Assembly: GCA_900770215.1 (NCBI GenBank) | Contig: CAAGJW010000006.1 | Coordinates: 1 to 45,888 of the forward strand | DNA: 45,888 nt | From: Bacteroidales bacterium | GTDB lineage: Bacteria; Bacteroidota; Bacteroidia; Bacteroidales; Muribaculaceae | Reading direction: 5' to 3' | Shown: positions 16,021 to 23,907 of the stretch, piece by piece | How positions within the stretch are numbered: the first letter of the stretch is position 1 | Layout: each line of letters begins with the position of its first letter | Program-made: the position numbers and the translations under genes | Notes under the pieces: generated by a model | What the model was told of the DNA's origin: nothing | What the model saw: only the letters and a program-made list of their open reading frames with translations | Database searches by the model: none

Positions 16021-16314
16021 ATGATCGATTTTATATCCACCCACATCTCCGATATCGTGGGCTACATTGCCTCGATATGTATGGTGCTCGGCTACCTGCC
16101 GCAGACGGTGCGCACCGTGCGCACGCGTTCGACCGATGATATTGCTCTGGGCACATTTCTGCTCATGGCCATAGGCGGACTGTTTTTCCTCATTCAAGGC
16201 CTGCTGCTGGACAACTGGCCCTTGTTTGTGTGCAACCTCTTGACCACCAGCATGAGCAGCATCATCTTTGCCATCAAGATGCACAACGACTACTTCAAGC
16301 GCAAGGCCAAGTAG
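16021..16314 (+). CDS. SemiSWEET-like (PQ-loop) small transporter
   Basis: A 97-residue protein with three membrane helices and one PQ-loop repeat: LGYLPQTVRTVRTRSTDDI places Pro-Gln at the end of helix 1. Bacterial SemiSWEETs are homodimeric and carry sugars, though many members are uncharacterised, so the substrate is open. The ATG at 16021 follows an AAAGTG stretch. The 3' end overlaps the convergent MFS gene by 25 bp, so both genes use the same DNA for their last codons and no terminator fits between them. Confidence 0.8.
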   Translation: MIDFISTHISDIVGYIASICMVLGYLPQTVRTVRTRSTDDIALGTFLLMAIGGLFFLIQGLLLDNWPLFVCNLLTTSMSSIIFAIKMHNDYFKRKAK

Positions 16315-17450
16315 GCAAACACGCACGATATCGCTGCTCCTGCCACATAGACCATCGCGGTGCTGTGAAGCGGGTTGCCCAGTGCAACCAGCGGTGCAAC
16401 CACCGCGCCGGCGATAAAGCCCATGGCGCCAAAGAGGGCGCTGGCCGTGCCGGCTTGCTTGCGCTCGCTCTCGAGGGCGAGCGTGGTCGAGGCCGTGAGG
16501 GTGATGCCCACACACACGAGCATGGCGCACACCAGGGTCTCATAGGCCCAAAAGCTCCAACCCATGTACAAGACCACGGCCTCGGCTGCCGCAAGCGTGA
16601 TGATGCCGGCGCAGCAGGCTTTCACACCGCTGGTGGCTTGCTTGAACTTGGCGGCCAGCCCTGCTCCCAGGGCAGTGAAGATGCCGTTGACCGAGAGGGT
16701 GATGCTTGCAGCCATGGCCCCGTGATGGCCATAGTGGCTCACAATGGCTGCTACCGATGCAATGTTGCCAAAGAGAATGACCTCGGCCGTGCACTGGTGC
16801 AGAATGTAGAACATGAAGCGCTTGTTGCGCACAACGGCGCCATAGAGCTTGAAGGTCGACAGCAGCGAGCCCGTGGTGCGATGCCCGTCGGGCAACGACT
16901 CGCGCAGGCGGTAGCTGCCCAGCAGGAGCACAAAGCCCACAACGGCCAGCATCACAAACACAGCCTGCCAGCCGCCCACGCTTGCCATGGCGCCGCTTGC
17001 CGCCGGTGCCACGATGGGGGCAATGCCGTTGATTACATTCACAATGGCAAATGAGGTCATCAGGTCGCGGCCCTTGAAACTGTCGGTGGCAATCGACCGC
17101 GATATCACAATGCCGCCCGAGCCGCCCAGGCCCTGCACAAAGCGCAGGACTATAAAAACGGTGACGCTTGGCGAAAACACGATCGCCAGCGACGACAGGG
17201 CAAACAGCCCCACCGACACAATCACAGGGGTGCGACGGCCGTACTTGTCGCTGAGCGGTCCTATGATGAGCTGGCCTGCCGCCAGACCTGCCATGCTGGC
17301 TGTGAGACCTAGCCCCACTACTGCATCGCTGGCCTGGAATGTGGCGGCCACGAGCTTGAGCACTGGGCCCAGCGTGTTGTTGATGAGCGAGGCAAATGCT
17401 GCAAACATGCCCAGCATCACAAGCAGAAATATCTTGTATCGTCGTTCCAT
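16290..17450 (-). CDS. MFS transporter, Bcr/CflA type, second of a tandem pair
   Basis: A 386-residue, 12-helix major facilitator protein. Motif A between helices 2 and 3 reads GPLSDKYGRR, and motif-C-like GGSGGIVISRSIATDSF lies in helix 4. It is a paralogue of the gene just upstream on the same strand, sharing for example TASTTLALESERK almost identically. Helix 1 lacks the DMYxPxLP motif of Bcr/CflA drug exporters: the segment reads INNTLGPVLK without Asp. Its substrate or coupling may therefore differ. An AGGAG six bases before the ATG supports the start. It follows the upstream paralogue by 14 nt in an operon led by an AraC-type regulator. Confidence 0.85.
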   Translation of the reverse strand: MERRYKIFLLVMLGMFAAFASLINNTLGPVLKLVAATFQASDAVVGLGLTASMAGLAAGQLIIGPLSDKYGRRTPVIVSVGLFALSSLAIVFSPSVTVFIVLRFVQGLGGSGGIVISRSIATDSFKGRDLMTSFAIVNVINGIAPIVAPAASGAMASVGGWQAVFVMLAVVGFVLLLGSYRLRESLPDGHRTTGSLLSTFKLYGAVVRNKRFMFYILHQCTAEVILFGNIASVAAIVSHYGHHGAMAASITLSVNGIFTALGAGLAAKFKQATSGVKACCAGIITLAAAEAVVLYMGWSFWAYETLVCAMLVCVGITLTASTTLALESERKQAGTASALFGAMGFIAGAVVAPLVALGNPLHSTAMVYVAGAAISCVFAYLALRLK

Positions 17451-17464
17451 TTTTTTCTCCTATT

Positions 17465-18634
17465 TTAGTCGTATACTTTGTGTTTTGCATTGATAGCCAC
17501 CCAGGCAAAGACTGCCGAGAGCACAGCACCTATTACAAAGGTGAGGCCTGTGCTGTGCATGATGTTGCCCAGTCCCACGATGGGCGACACAATGCCGCCG
17601 CACAAGAAGCCCATGGCACCCAGCACAGCCGAGCCTGTGCCTGCGTGCTTGCGCTCGCTCTCGAGGGCGAGTGTGGTCGATGCCGTGAACGTGAGCCCCA
17701 TGAAGAGCAACAACGTGCACAACACGCCCTCGTAGACCCAGAAGCTTGCATCGGCCCAGAACACGCCAGCCTGTACCGCACTCAGCACGAGCATGCCGGT
17801 GCAGCTTGTCTTCACACAGTTTTGTGGCTTGTTGAACCTGGCCGACAGGGCAGCACCCACGGCGATGCACACGCCGTTGGCCGCAAAGGCCAGGCTGTAG
17901 GTCATGGCCGAGTAGCCGTAGTGGTCTTGCACAATAAATGATGATGAAGCAATGTTGCCAAACAGGATGGCCTGGGCTGCAGCCTGCTGCATGACATAGC
18001 CCATAAACTCGCGGTTCCTGGCCACCTTGCCTATCAAGCCGAAGGTCTTGAACACGCTCTCACGCTTGCGCAGCTCCACGGCAAGCGACTCTTTCATGCA
18101 GGCGCTGCCCACCGTGAGCGCTACGCCTATCACGAGCAGCACCACAAAGATGCCTCGCCACCCCACCGAGTCGACTATCGCCCCGCCCGCCACTGGGGCG
18201 GCGATGGGGGCGATGCCGTTGATGGCCCCTATCACAGCCAGCATCTTGAGCAGCTGGTGCCCGTCGAAGGAATCGGTGGCCACGCTGCGCGATATCACAA
18301 TGCCGCCTGCTCCGCCCAGGCCCTGGAAGAAGCGCAGCACGGTGAAGGTCTCGATGTTGGGCGCAAAGATGATAAGCACCGTCGACACGGTAAACAGCAG
18401 CATGGCTGCCAGCAGTGGGCGCTTGCGCCCTGTCTTGTCGCTGATGGGGCCAAACACCAGCTGCCCCAGGGCCAGCCCCAGCATGCTGGTGGTCAGTCCC
18501 AGCTGCACCATCGTGAGCTGGGTGTGAAAATAGCCCACCATCGACGGCAGGCTCGGCACATACATGTCGGTGACAAACGGGCCGAATGCCGTGAGCAGGC
18601 CCAGTAGAACCAGTAGGAATACCTTGTAGTTCAT
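17465..18634 (-). CDS. MFS multidrug transporter, Bcr/CflA type, first of a tandem pair
   Basis: A 389-residue, 12-helix exporter with the full Bcr/CflA hallmarks: TDMYVPSLP in helix 1, GPISDKTGRK as motif A, and FFQGLGGAGGIVISRSVA in helix 4. Members export drugs or small metabolites with proton antiport. It lies 16 nt after the AraC-type gene and 14 nt before its paralogue, so the three genes form one minus-strand operon. The substrate cannot be deduced. Confidence 0.88.
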   Translation of the reverse strand: MNYKVFLLVLLGLLTAFGPFVTDMYVPSLPSMVGYFHTQLTMVQLGLTTSMLGLALGQLVFGPISDKTGRKRPLLAAMLLFTVSTVLIIFAPNIETFTVLRFFQGLGGAGGIVISRSVATDSFDGHQLLKMLAVIGAINGIAPIAAPVAGGAIVDSVGWRGIFVVLLVIGVALTVGSACMKESLAVELRKRESVFKTFGLIGKVARNREFMGYVMQQAAAQAILFGNIASSSFIVQDHYGYSAMTYSLAFAANGVCIAVGAALSARFNKPQNCVKTSCTGMLVLSAVQAGVFWADASFWVYEGVLCTLLLFMGLTFTASTTLALESERKHAGTGSAVLGAMGFLCGGIVSPIVGLGNIMHSTGLTFVIGAVLSAVFAWVAINAKHKVYD

Positions 18635-18650
18635 TTAGTCTATATTTCGT

Positions 18651-19547
18651 CTATTTCAATTTTTCAGCTTTATGTTGACCACCCATCTCCTCATCGGTGG
18701 GGGTGAGTCCTTTTTTCTTCTTGTAGGCACTGGGCGAATCGCCCGTCATCTTGCGAAAAAACTTGCCCAGGCTCGACTGATCGGCAAAGTTGTACTCGTA
18801 GGCGATCACCTTCATCGACTTGCCCGTGAGCATGATGTCGCGCTTTATCTTTGAAATGAGAAACGACGAGATGATCTCCTTGGCCTTGTGGCCCGAGCGC
18901 TGCTTGCATATCTCGCTCAAGTATTTGGGCGTGATGTGCAGCTTCTCGGCATAGAAAGCAACCTCGTGCTCCTTTTTCACGTTGTCGTCGATGTGCGCGA
19001 TAAACTTCCTGAAGTAGGTGTCGGCCATGGTATAGCCCGAGTTGGCGCTCGCCGACTCGGCCCGGTCGTGCAGCTCAATTTCGGCAGTGGTGATAATCAT
19101 GCACCTGAATATCGCACCCACCCATTCCACCGAGTGGGCCGAGTACTCGAGCGAGTCGTAGATGCGTATGTTCTCCATGAAGTTGCTGAAGATCTTCCAC
19201 TGGTTGGGGTCGCTGATGTGGCCTATGGGGTGAGCCAGCGAGGCCTCTATCATTTTGGTGGGAATGCCTATGCTCACGTCGAGCCAGAAGCGGTCGCTCA
19301 CTACCAGGATCGTTGCATGAAAATCTTCGGAGATAGAGATGGCTTGGCTGAAGAGCACATGCGTGACCATGAGGCGGGCACCCTTGGTGATGTGCACGCG
19401 CTGCAGGTTCAGCTCCAGTATCGCCTCGCCACTGTCGCACAGGGCAATGGCGTTGTGCTTGGTTTCTATAGGGCGCTTTGAGATGCTCTTTGCAGTGAGG
19501 TCGAACAGGCAATAGCCGGTTTTGTCAATCTTTTCTTCAAAGTCCAT
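18651..19547 (-). CDS. AraC-family transcriptional regulator
   Basis: A 298-residue regulator. The N-terminal two-thirds is a ligand- or dimer-type domain without a recognisable motif. The C-terminal 100 or so residues carry the two AraC helix-turn-helices, with AFYAEKLHITPKYLSEICK as the first and IAYEYNFADQSSLGKFFRK plus GDSPSAYK as the second. I chose the ATG at 19547. A longer frame from 19571 would begin inside the -7 box. It heads an operon with two MFS exporters and probably controls them, which suggests inducible efflux. Confidence 0.87.
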   Translation of the reverse strand: MDFEEKIDKTGYCLFDLTAKSISKRPIETKHNAIALCDSGEAILELNLQRVHITKGARLMVTHVLFSQAISISEDFHATILVVSDRFWLDVSIGIPTKMIEASLAHPIGHISDPNQWKIFSNFMENIRIYDSLEYSAHSVEWVGAIFRCMIITTAEIELHDRAESASANSGYTMADTYFRKFIAHIDDNVKKEHEVAFYAEKLHITPKYLSEICKQRSGHKAKEIISSFLISKIKRDIMLTGKSMKVIAYEYNFADQSSLGKFFRKMTGDSPSAYKKKKGLTPTDEEMGGQHKAEKLK

Positions 19548-19568
19548 GTGTATTCCCAATTTTGACCA

Positions 19569-19576
19569 CAAATATA
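19569..19576 (-). promoter_or_regulatory. -7 box of the AraC-MFS operon
   Basis: Read on the minus strand the box is TATATTTG, a perfect TAnnTTTG. No TTTG is found at the usual -33 distance, which would suit an activated promoter. The start near 19563 leaves a leader of about 16 nt. Confidence 0.5.
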
Positions 19577-19747
19577 GAAATTTTTCCTTTTGAAACCTAA
19601 TTGTGAGCGACTTTTTAACGAATCAAAACTTTTGTTTCCCTGCAGGGGGGCTGCACAGCGAGCGAGCGTGCATGGTCTCGAGCGCAGTCACGTGCTGGTG
19701 GCGACATTCTGTGGCTGCAAAGGTGCAGACTTGTCAATTCTTTTTGC

Positions 19748-19755
19748 TAACTTTG
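19748..19755 (+). promoter_or_regulatory. -7 box of the mtaB operon
   Basis: TAACTTTG matches the consensus exactly and ends 12 nt before the mtaB ATG, so the transcript would be close to leaderless. A -33 box is not obvious: TTG at 19731-19733 is too near. Confidence 0.5.
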
Positions 19756-19767
19756 CACCCTCAAAAT

Positions 19768-21081
19768 ATGGGTAACAATAATCGTAGAACAGTGAAATTT
19801 GTGACTCTGGGATGCAAGCTCAACTTCTCAGAGACTGCAACAATAGGCGACTTGCTTGCCAAGCACGGCTTTGTGCCGGCTCGCGACGACGAGGCACCCA
19901 CCATGTGTGTCGTCAACACCTGCAGTGTGACCGAGATGGCCGACAAGAAAGGGCGCCAGCACATACGCAGCCTGGTCAAGAAGTATCCCGATGCACTCAT
20001 GGTGGTCACTGGCTGCTATGCCCAGCTCAAGAGCGAGGAGATAGCTGCACTGCCTGGCGTGGATATCGTGCTGGGCAGCGAGCAGAAGCTCGACATCGTC
20101 GACTATGTGGAAAAATGGCTCGAAACGGGCCGGCAAGAAGAAGTGGTGGTGACGCCGCATGCGCGCATCAGCAAGTTTGCCCCCTCGTGCGAGCGGGGTG
20201 ACCGCACGCGCTACTGGCTCAAGGTGCAGGACGGCTGCAACTACTACTGCACCTATTGCACCATACCCATGGCACGCGGCCGCAGCCGCAGCGGCACTAT
20301 CGAGAGCCTGGTGGCTCAGGCCCGACAGGTGGCTGCCGAGGGCGGCAAGGAGATCGTGATAGCCGGCGTCAACATTGGCGACTTCGGCACGGGTACCGGC
20401 GAGCGCTTCATCGACCTCATCAAGGCCTTCGACCAGGTCGATGGCATCGAGCGCTACCGCATCTCCTCGATAGAGCCCGACTTGCTCACCGACGATATCA
20501 TCGAGTTCTGTGCCAGCTCGCGTGCCTTCATGCCGCACTTCCACATCCCCTTGCAGTGCGGCAACGACGAGGTGCTCAAGCTCATGCACCGCCACTACGA
20601 CCGCGCCTTGTTTGCTCACAAAATCGACAAGATAAGGCAGCTCATGCCCGACTGCTTCATTGGGGTAGACGTGATGGTGGGCTCTCGCGGCGAGACCCTG
20701 GAGCGATTTGACGACTCCTACCGCTTCATCGACTCGCTCGAGGTGGAGCACCTGCACGTGTTCCCCTACAGCGAGCGCCCCGGCACCATGGCCTTGCGCA
20801 TTCCCCACATCGTGCCGCAGCGCGAGAAGCAACGCCGGGTGGCTGCAATGATTGCCTTGAGCGACAAGAAGCAGCGCGCCTTTATCGAGCGCTATGTGGG
20901 CACCGTGCGGCCTGTGCTCATGGAGCAGCCCCACGGCCAGGGACCCATGCATGGCTTTACCGACAACTATATCAAGGTGAATGTGCCTCCTTGCCAGGCA
21001 CTTGTCAACAAAGTGGTAGACGTGAAACTGCTGAAACTTAACGATGACCTCAGTGTCGATGCCGAGGTTGTGACTGCTTGA
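19768..21081 (+). CDS. mtaB: tRNA (t6A37) methylthiotransferase MtaB
   Basis: MtaB is a radical-SAM enzyme that converts t6A37 to ms2t6A37 in ANN-decoding tRNAs. The 437 residues include Cys16 (LGCKLN), Cys52 (NTCSVTEMADKK) and Cys83 (TGCYAQ) for the auxiliary cluster, and Cys157/161/164 in CNYYCTYC for the SAM cluster. GCKLN and VTEMADKK distinguish it from MiaB. A C-terminal TRAM-like region is present. The frame is open back to 19603, but that part spans the promoter box, so I start at 19768. It is followed after 9 nt by an acyltransferase gene. Confidence 0.92.
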   Translation: MGNNNRRTVKFVTLGCKLNFSETATIGDLLAKHGFVPARDDEAPTMCVVNTCSVTEMADKKGRQHIRSLVKKYPDALMVVTGCYAQLKSEEIAALPGVDIVLGSEQKLDIVDYVEKWLETGRQEEVVVTPHARISKFAPSCERGDRTRYWLKVQDGCNYYCTYCTIPMARGRSRSGTIESLVAQARQVAAEGGKEIVIAGVNIGDFGTGTGERFIDLIKAFDQVDGIERYRISSIEPDLLTDDIIEFCASSRAFMPHFHIPLQCGNDEVLKLMHRHYDRALFAHKIDKIRQLMPDCFIGVDVMVGSRGETLERFDDSYRFIDSLEVEHLHVFPYSERPGTMALRIPHIVPQREKQRRVAAMIALSDKKQRAFIERYVGTVRPVLMEQPHGQGPMHGFTDNYIKVNVPPCQALVNKVVDVKLLKLNDDLSVDAEVVTA

Positions 21082-21090
21082 CTTCCTGAC

Positions 21091-22047
21091 ATGAAAGAGA
21101 AACTCCAAAATATACTGCTTGCACCGCTGGGTTGGGCGCTCGACGCGCTGGCCTTCATGCCCTGGTGGTGGATATATTTCAATGCCGACTGCCTCTACTA
21201 CATCGCCTATCATGTGGTGCGCTACCGCGTGAAAATCGTGCGTCGCAATCTTGCCACCTGTTTCCCCGAGAAAAGCCATGGCGAGCTGCGCAAGATTGAG
21301 CGCCGCTTCTACCACCAGTTTGCCGACCTCTTCTTTGAAACGGTGAAGCTGCTGCACATCAGCGATGCCGACATCAAGCGCCACATGGTGTTTCACAACG
21401 TCGCCTTTATCGACGACGGCATCGAGCGCGGGCAAAGCGTGATGATGTATGCAGCCCACCTGGGCAACTGGGAGTGGATACCCAGCATCGTGCTGTGGTT
21501 TCGCGAGAGCACGCGTGCCCGCGGCAACGTGCTGGGGCAGGCCTACAAGCCGCTGCGCAACAAGTGGTTCGACCGCTTGTTTCTGCGGTTGCGCACGCGC
21601 TACTCGCAGTGCTTCCCCAGCCACCAGATACTGCGCACCATGATACGCAACAAGATGGAAAATCACCACATGGCGCTGGGCTTCATCAGCGACCAGCATC
21701 CGCACGTCACCGACCAGGGCCACGTGATCGAGTTTCTGCATCACCCCACGGCCATGATCACCGGTACCGAGGCCATTGCCCGCAAGCTCGACATGCGTGT
21801 GGGCTATTTCTACATGCGCCGTCACCGTCGCGGCTACTACGATTGCACCCTTGTGCCCATGTGCGAGCACGCCCAGGCCGAGCCCGAGGGCAGCATCACC
21901 GATCGCTATGCCCGCCTGCTCGAGCAGAACATCAAGGAGTGCCCCTCGATGTGGCTGTGGACCCACGACCGCTGGAAGCGTCCTGTGCAACTGCCCCGGC
22001 AGCAGGCCCAGGGTGAACTTGAAACCGAAAAACCGTCTCAGGCATGA
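21091..22047 (+). CDS. LpxL-like lysophospholipid / lipid A acyltransferase
   Basis: The 318-residue protein is of the LpxL/HtrB (LPLAT) family. The catalytic HxxxxE motif is His123 to Glu128 in AAHLGNWEW. An N-terminal hydrophobic segment (about 8-32) anchors it to the inner membrane. SDQHPHVTDQGHVIEF in the second half fits the substrate-binding region. It would add a secondary acyl chain to lipid A. It ends in a 4-nt overlap with the next gene, a GT2 glycosyltransferase, and follows mtaB by 9 nt. I recall this gene trio being common in Bacteroidales. Confidence 0.85.
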   Translation: MKEKLQNILLAPLGWALDALAFMPWWWIYFNADCLYYIAYHVVRYRVKIVRRNLATCFPEKSHGELRKIERRFYHQFADLFFETVKLLHISDADIKRHMVFHNVAFIDDGIERGQSVMMYAAHLGNWEWIPSIVLWFRESTRARGNVLGQAYKPLRNKWFDRLFLRLRTRYSQCFPSHQILRTMIRNKMENHHMALGFISDQHPHVTDQGHVIEFLHHPTAMITGTEAIARKLDMRVGYFYMRRHRRGYYDCTLVPMCEHAQAEPEGSITDRYARLLEQNIKECPSMWLWTHDRWKRPVQLPRQQAQGELETEKPSQA

Positions 22048-23069
22048 AAAAAGATGTTGCTGTAATCATATTGAACTGGAACAGCGCGCCGCTGCTGCGC
22101 CGCTACCTGCCTGGTGTGCTTGACAACACCAATCGCGACATTGCCGACGTGATTGTGGCCGACAACGGCAGCACCGACGCCAGCCGCCAGGTGCTTGCCC
22201 AGGAGTTCCCGCAGGTGCCCACGATCCTGCTCGACAAGAACTACGGCTACGCCGAGGGCTACAACAGGAGCATAGCCGAGGCTGCCGGCTACAAGTACAC
22301 GGTGTTGCTCAACAGCGACGTGCGCACGCCGCAGGGCTGGCTCGAGCCGCTCTACGACTACATGGAGAGCCACCCTCAGGTGGGGGCCGTGCAGCCCAAG
22401 GTGCTGCAAGACCGCGACGACGATCGCCAGGTATTTGACTATGCCGGTGCTGCCGGCGGCTATCTCGACAAGCACGGCTACCCCTACTGCCGCGGCCGCG
22501 TGTTCTCGACCATCGAGGACGATCGCGGACAGTACGACAGCGCCCAGGGCGCCGACGTGTTCTGGGCCTCGGGAGCCTGCCTGATGGTGCGCACTGCGCT
22601 CTACCTCGAGGTGGGTGGGCTCGACAATGCCTTTTTTGCCCACATGGAGGAGATAGACCTGTGCTGGCGCATTTGGCGCTCGGGCCACCGTATCAGCCTG
22701 GTCACGCGCAGCAGCATCTATCACCTGGGGGGCGGCAGCCTGCCGCAGGGCAACCCGTTTAAGACCTACCTCAACTTCCGCAACAACCTGCTCATGCTCT
22801 ACAAGAATCTGCCCCGCCGCGAGGGCAAGCGTGTGCTGTTGGTGCGCCGCCTCTACGATGCACTTGCATTCTTCCAGTCGCTGGCCACCTTGCACTTTGC
22901 CGACGCCAGGGCCATAGTCAAGGCCCACAACGACTTCCGCACCATGCGCTCGCGCTACACCGACTTCCCGGGCGAGAACTTGCTGCACCGCACTGCCGAG
23001 GGGCGCCGCAACATCATCGTGAGCTACTACCTGCGCCGCCGTGCCACCTTCGACCGGCTCGAGGGCTGA
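22044..23069 (+). CDS. Family 2 glycosyltransferase
   Basis: The 341-residue protein has a GT-A fold of the rhamnosyltransferase-like GT2 subgroup: VIILNWNSAPLL near the N-terminus, VADNGSTDASRQ near 37-48, LNSDVRTPQGW around 92-102 (the metal-binding region), FWASGACLMVR near 173, and HMEEIDLCWR with the catalytic acidic residues near 200-210. It has no clear membrane span. It starts within the stop codon of the acyltransferase gene (ATGA), so co-translation is likely and a role in surface glycolipid or polysaccharide assembly is probable. The acceptor is unknown. Confidence 0.87.
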   Translation: MKKDVAVIILNWNSAPLLRRYLPGVLDNTNRDIADVIVADNGSTDASRQVLAQEFPQVPTILLDKNYGYAEGYNRSIAEAAGYKYTVLLNSDVRTPQGWLEPLYDYMESHPQVGAVQPKVLQDRDDDRQVFDYAGAAGGYLDKHGYPYCRGRVFSTIEDDRGQYDSAQGADVFWASGACLMVRTALYLEVGGLDNAFFAHMEEIDLCWRIWRSGHRISLVTRSSIYHLGGGSLPQGNPFKTYLNFRNNLLMLYKNLPRREGKRVLLVRRLYDALAFFQSLATLHFADARAIVKAHNDFRTMRSRYTDFPGENLLHRTAEGRRNIIVSYYLRRRATFDRLEG

Positions 23070-23105
23070 GCGGCGTTCCCTGTTCTACAACTACCGGCCA
23101 AAACA

Positions 23106-23144
23106 AGGCTGGCATCACTGCTCTCGCGAGGGTGATGCCAGCCT
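23106..23144. terminator. Bidirectional terminator between GT2 and rpsU
   Basis: A perfect 13-bp stem, AGGCTGGCATCAC (23106-23118) with its complement at 23132-23144, and a 13-nt loop. It lies between two convergent genes and can serve both. The T-rich tail is modest on the plus strand (TGTAATTTGTTG). Confidence 0.75.
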
Positions 23145-23187
23145 GTGTAATTTGTTGTGGTGATATTGTCGCTAAAAAAGAGGCGAA

Positions 23188-23379
23188 TTAATCCTCCTGA
23201 GCGTGCAGGTGCTGCACATAGATAGCCTTCATCATCTTCTTGCGGTTGATCACCGAAGGCTTCTCAAATTGTTGACGTGCGCGAAGCTCCTTCACAACAC
23301 CTGTTTTCTCATATTTACGTTTGAATTTCTTGAGGGCGCGCTCAATGTTCTCGCCATCTTTTACTGGAACTACGATCAT
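23188..23379 (-). CDS. rpsU: Small ribosomal subunit protein bS21
   Basis: A 63-residue basic protein with the bS21 pattern: MIVVPVKDGENIERALKKFK, then KRKYEKTG and an Arg/Lys-rich C-terminus. In Bacteroidota, bS21 with bS6 and bS18 holds the 16S 3' tail and blocks Shine-Dalgarno pairing. The start codon is preceded only by an A-rich tract. The promoter lies about 340 nt upstream, which leaves a long leader described separately. In many relatives rpsU sits next to the Xer recombinase and hpf; here those genes are 19 kb away. Confidence 0.95.
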   Translation of the reverse strand: MIVVPVKDGENIERALKKFKRKYEKTGVVKELRARQQFEKPSVINRKKMMKAIYVQHLHAQED

Positions 23380-23714
23380 AATTTTTTTTTGAATTTAAAA
23401 TTTTAGTTTGTTGTTATTTAGTTTGTTGTTTTGTTCTCAACTTGGCCTTGCCCGTTGCGGTTGCGTCTGTGCCGCGGCGCAACACCATTGTTGCCGTTGC
23501 ACGGTGTGCAAGTGGCGGTGGCAGTTTAAAAAAATAGATGGAAGCCCTGCCTTGTGTTTCATCGATCGTGGCCGGCACAGGCTTGTCGCCGTTGCCGCCC
23601 GCATCGACAGGGCCCTGCAGAGCTGTGGCCCGGTGTCTTGGTTGCTGGTTATATGTGTATTATATATTTATCTGTGTGATGGATAGTTTAAAACCAAACC
23701 TCCTTTCATTTTCG
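23380..23714 (-). promoter_or_regulatory. Long rpsU 5' leader with 16S-complementary sequence
   Basis: No gene is supported in these 330 or so bases between the rpsU promoter and start codon. Right at the predicted 5' end is GAAAGGAGGT (minus strand, 23707-23698), a 10-nt complement to the 16S tail, inside a 13-codon frame MKGGLVLNYPSHR (23709-23668). Further on come GC-rich segments, a run of seven T (minus strand, about 23537-23531), and a hairpin at 23502-23469 with GCAACA/TGTTGC and GTGC/GCAC stems. The last 80 nt before the start codon are A-rich and unstructured. An autoregulatory role is inferred from known bS21 biology. Confidence 0.55.
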
Positions 23715-23718
23715 GGTG

Positions 23719-23749
23719 CAAAGATAGTGAAATATTATTAATTACCAAA
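23719..23749 (-). promoter_or_regulatory. rpsU promoter
   Basis: On the minus strand TTTG (23749-23746) is followed after 19 nt by TATCTTTG (23726-23719), a full consensus promoter. I found no other box between it and rpsU, so the transcript should begin near 23714 and carry a leader of about 335 nt. Confidence 0.7.
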
Positions 23750-23831
23750 ATTTTTACAGCGATTACGCCCTTTCCATTTTGGGGCGAGGGCGGCGTTGTG
23801 GCTGTGGGTGGCAGGGGCTGGGATTTTTGGG

Positions 23832-23862
23832 TTGGGAAGGCGCGAGTTTTTTTGTACCTTTG
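23832..23862 (+). promoter_or_regulatory. Promoter of the aminopeptidase P gene
   Basis: TTGG at 23832-23835 (a near match to the -33 box) and TACCTTTG at 23855-23862 have the normal spacing. The start near 23868 leaves about 40 nt of leader. It is back to back with the rpsU promoter. Confidence 0.65.
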
Positions 23863-23907
23863 TAATCCATACCTGTAAATTACAACGACAATCATTATAC
23901 TGCATCA

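Noticed and set aside
23408..23741. Small plus-strand frames in the rpsU leader region
   Set aside because: They lack promoters and family resemblance, and the rpsU leader on the other strand explains the region.
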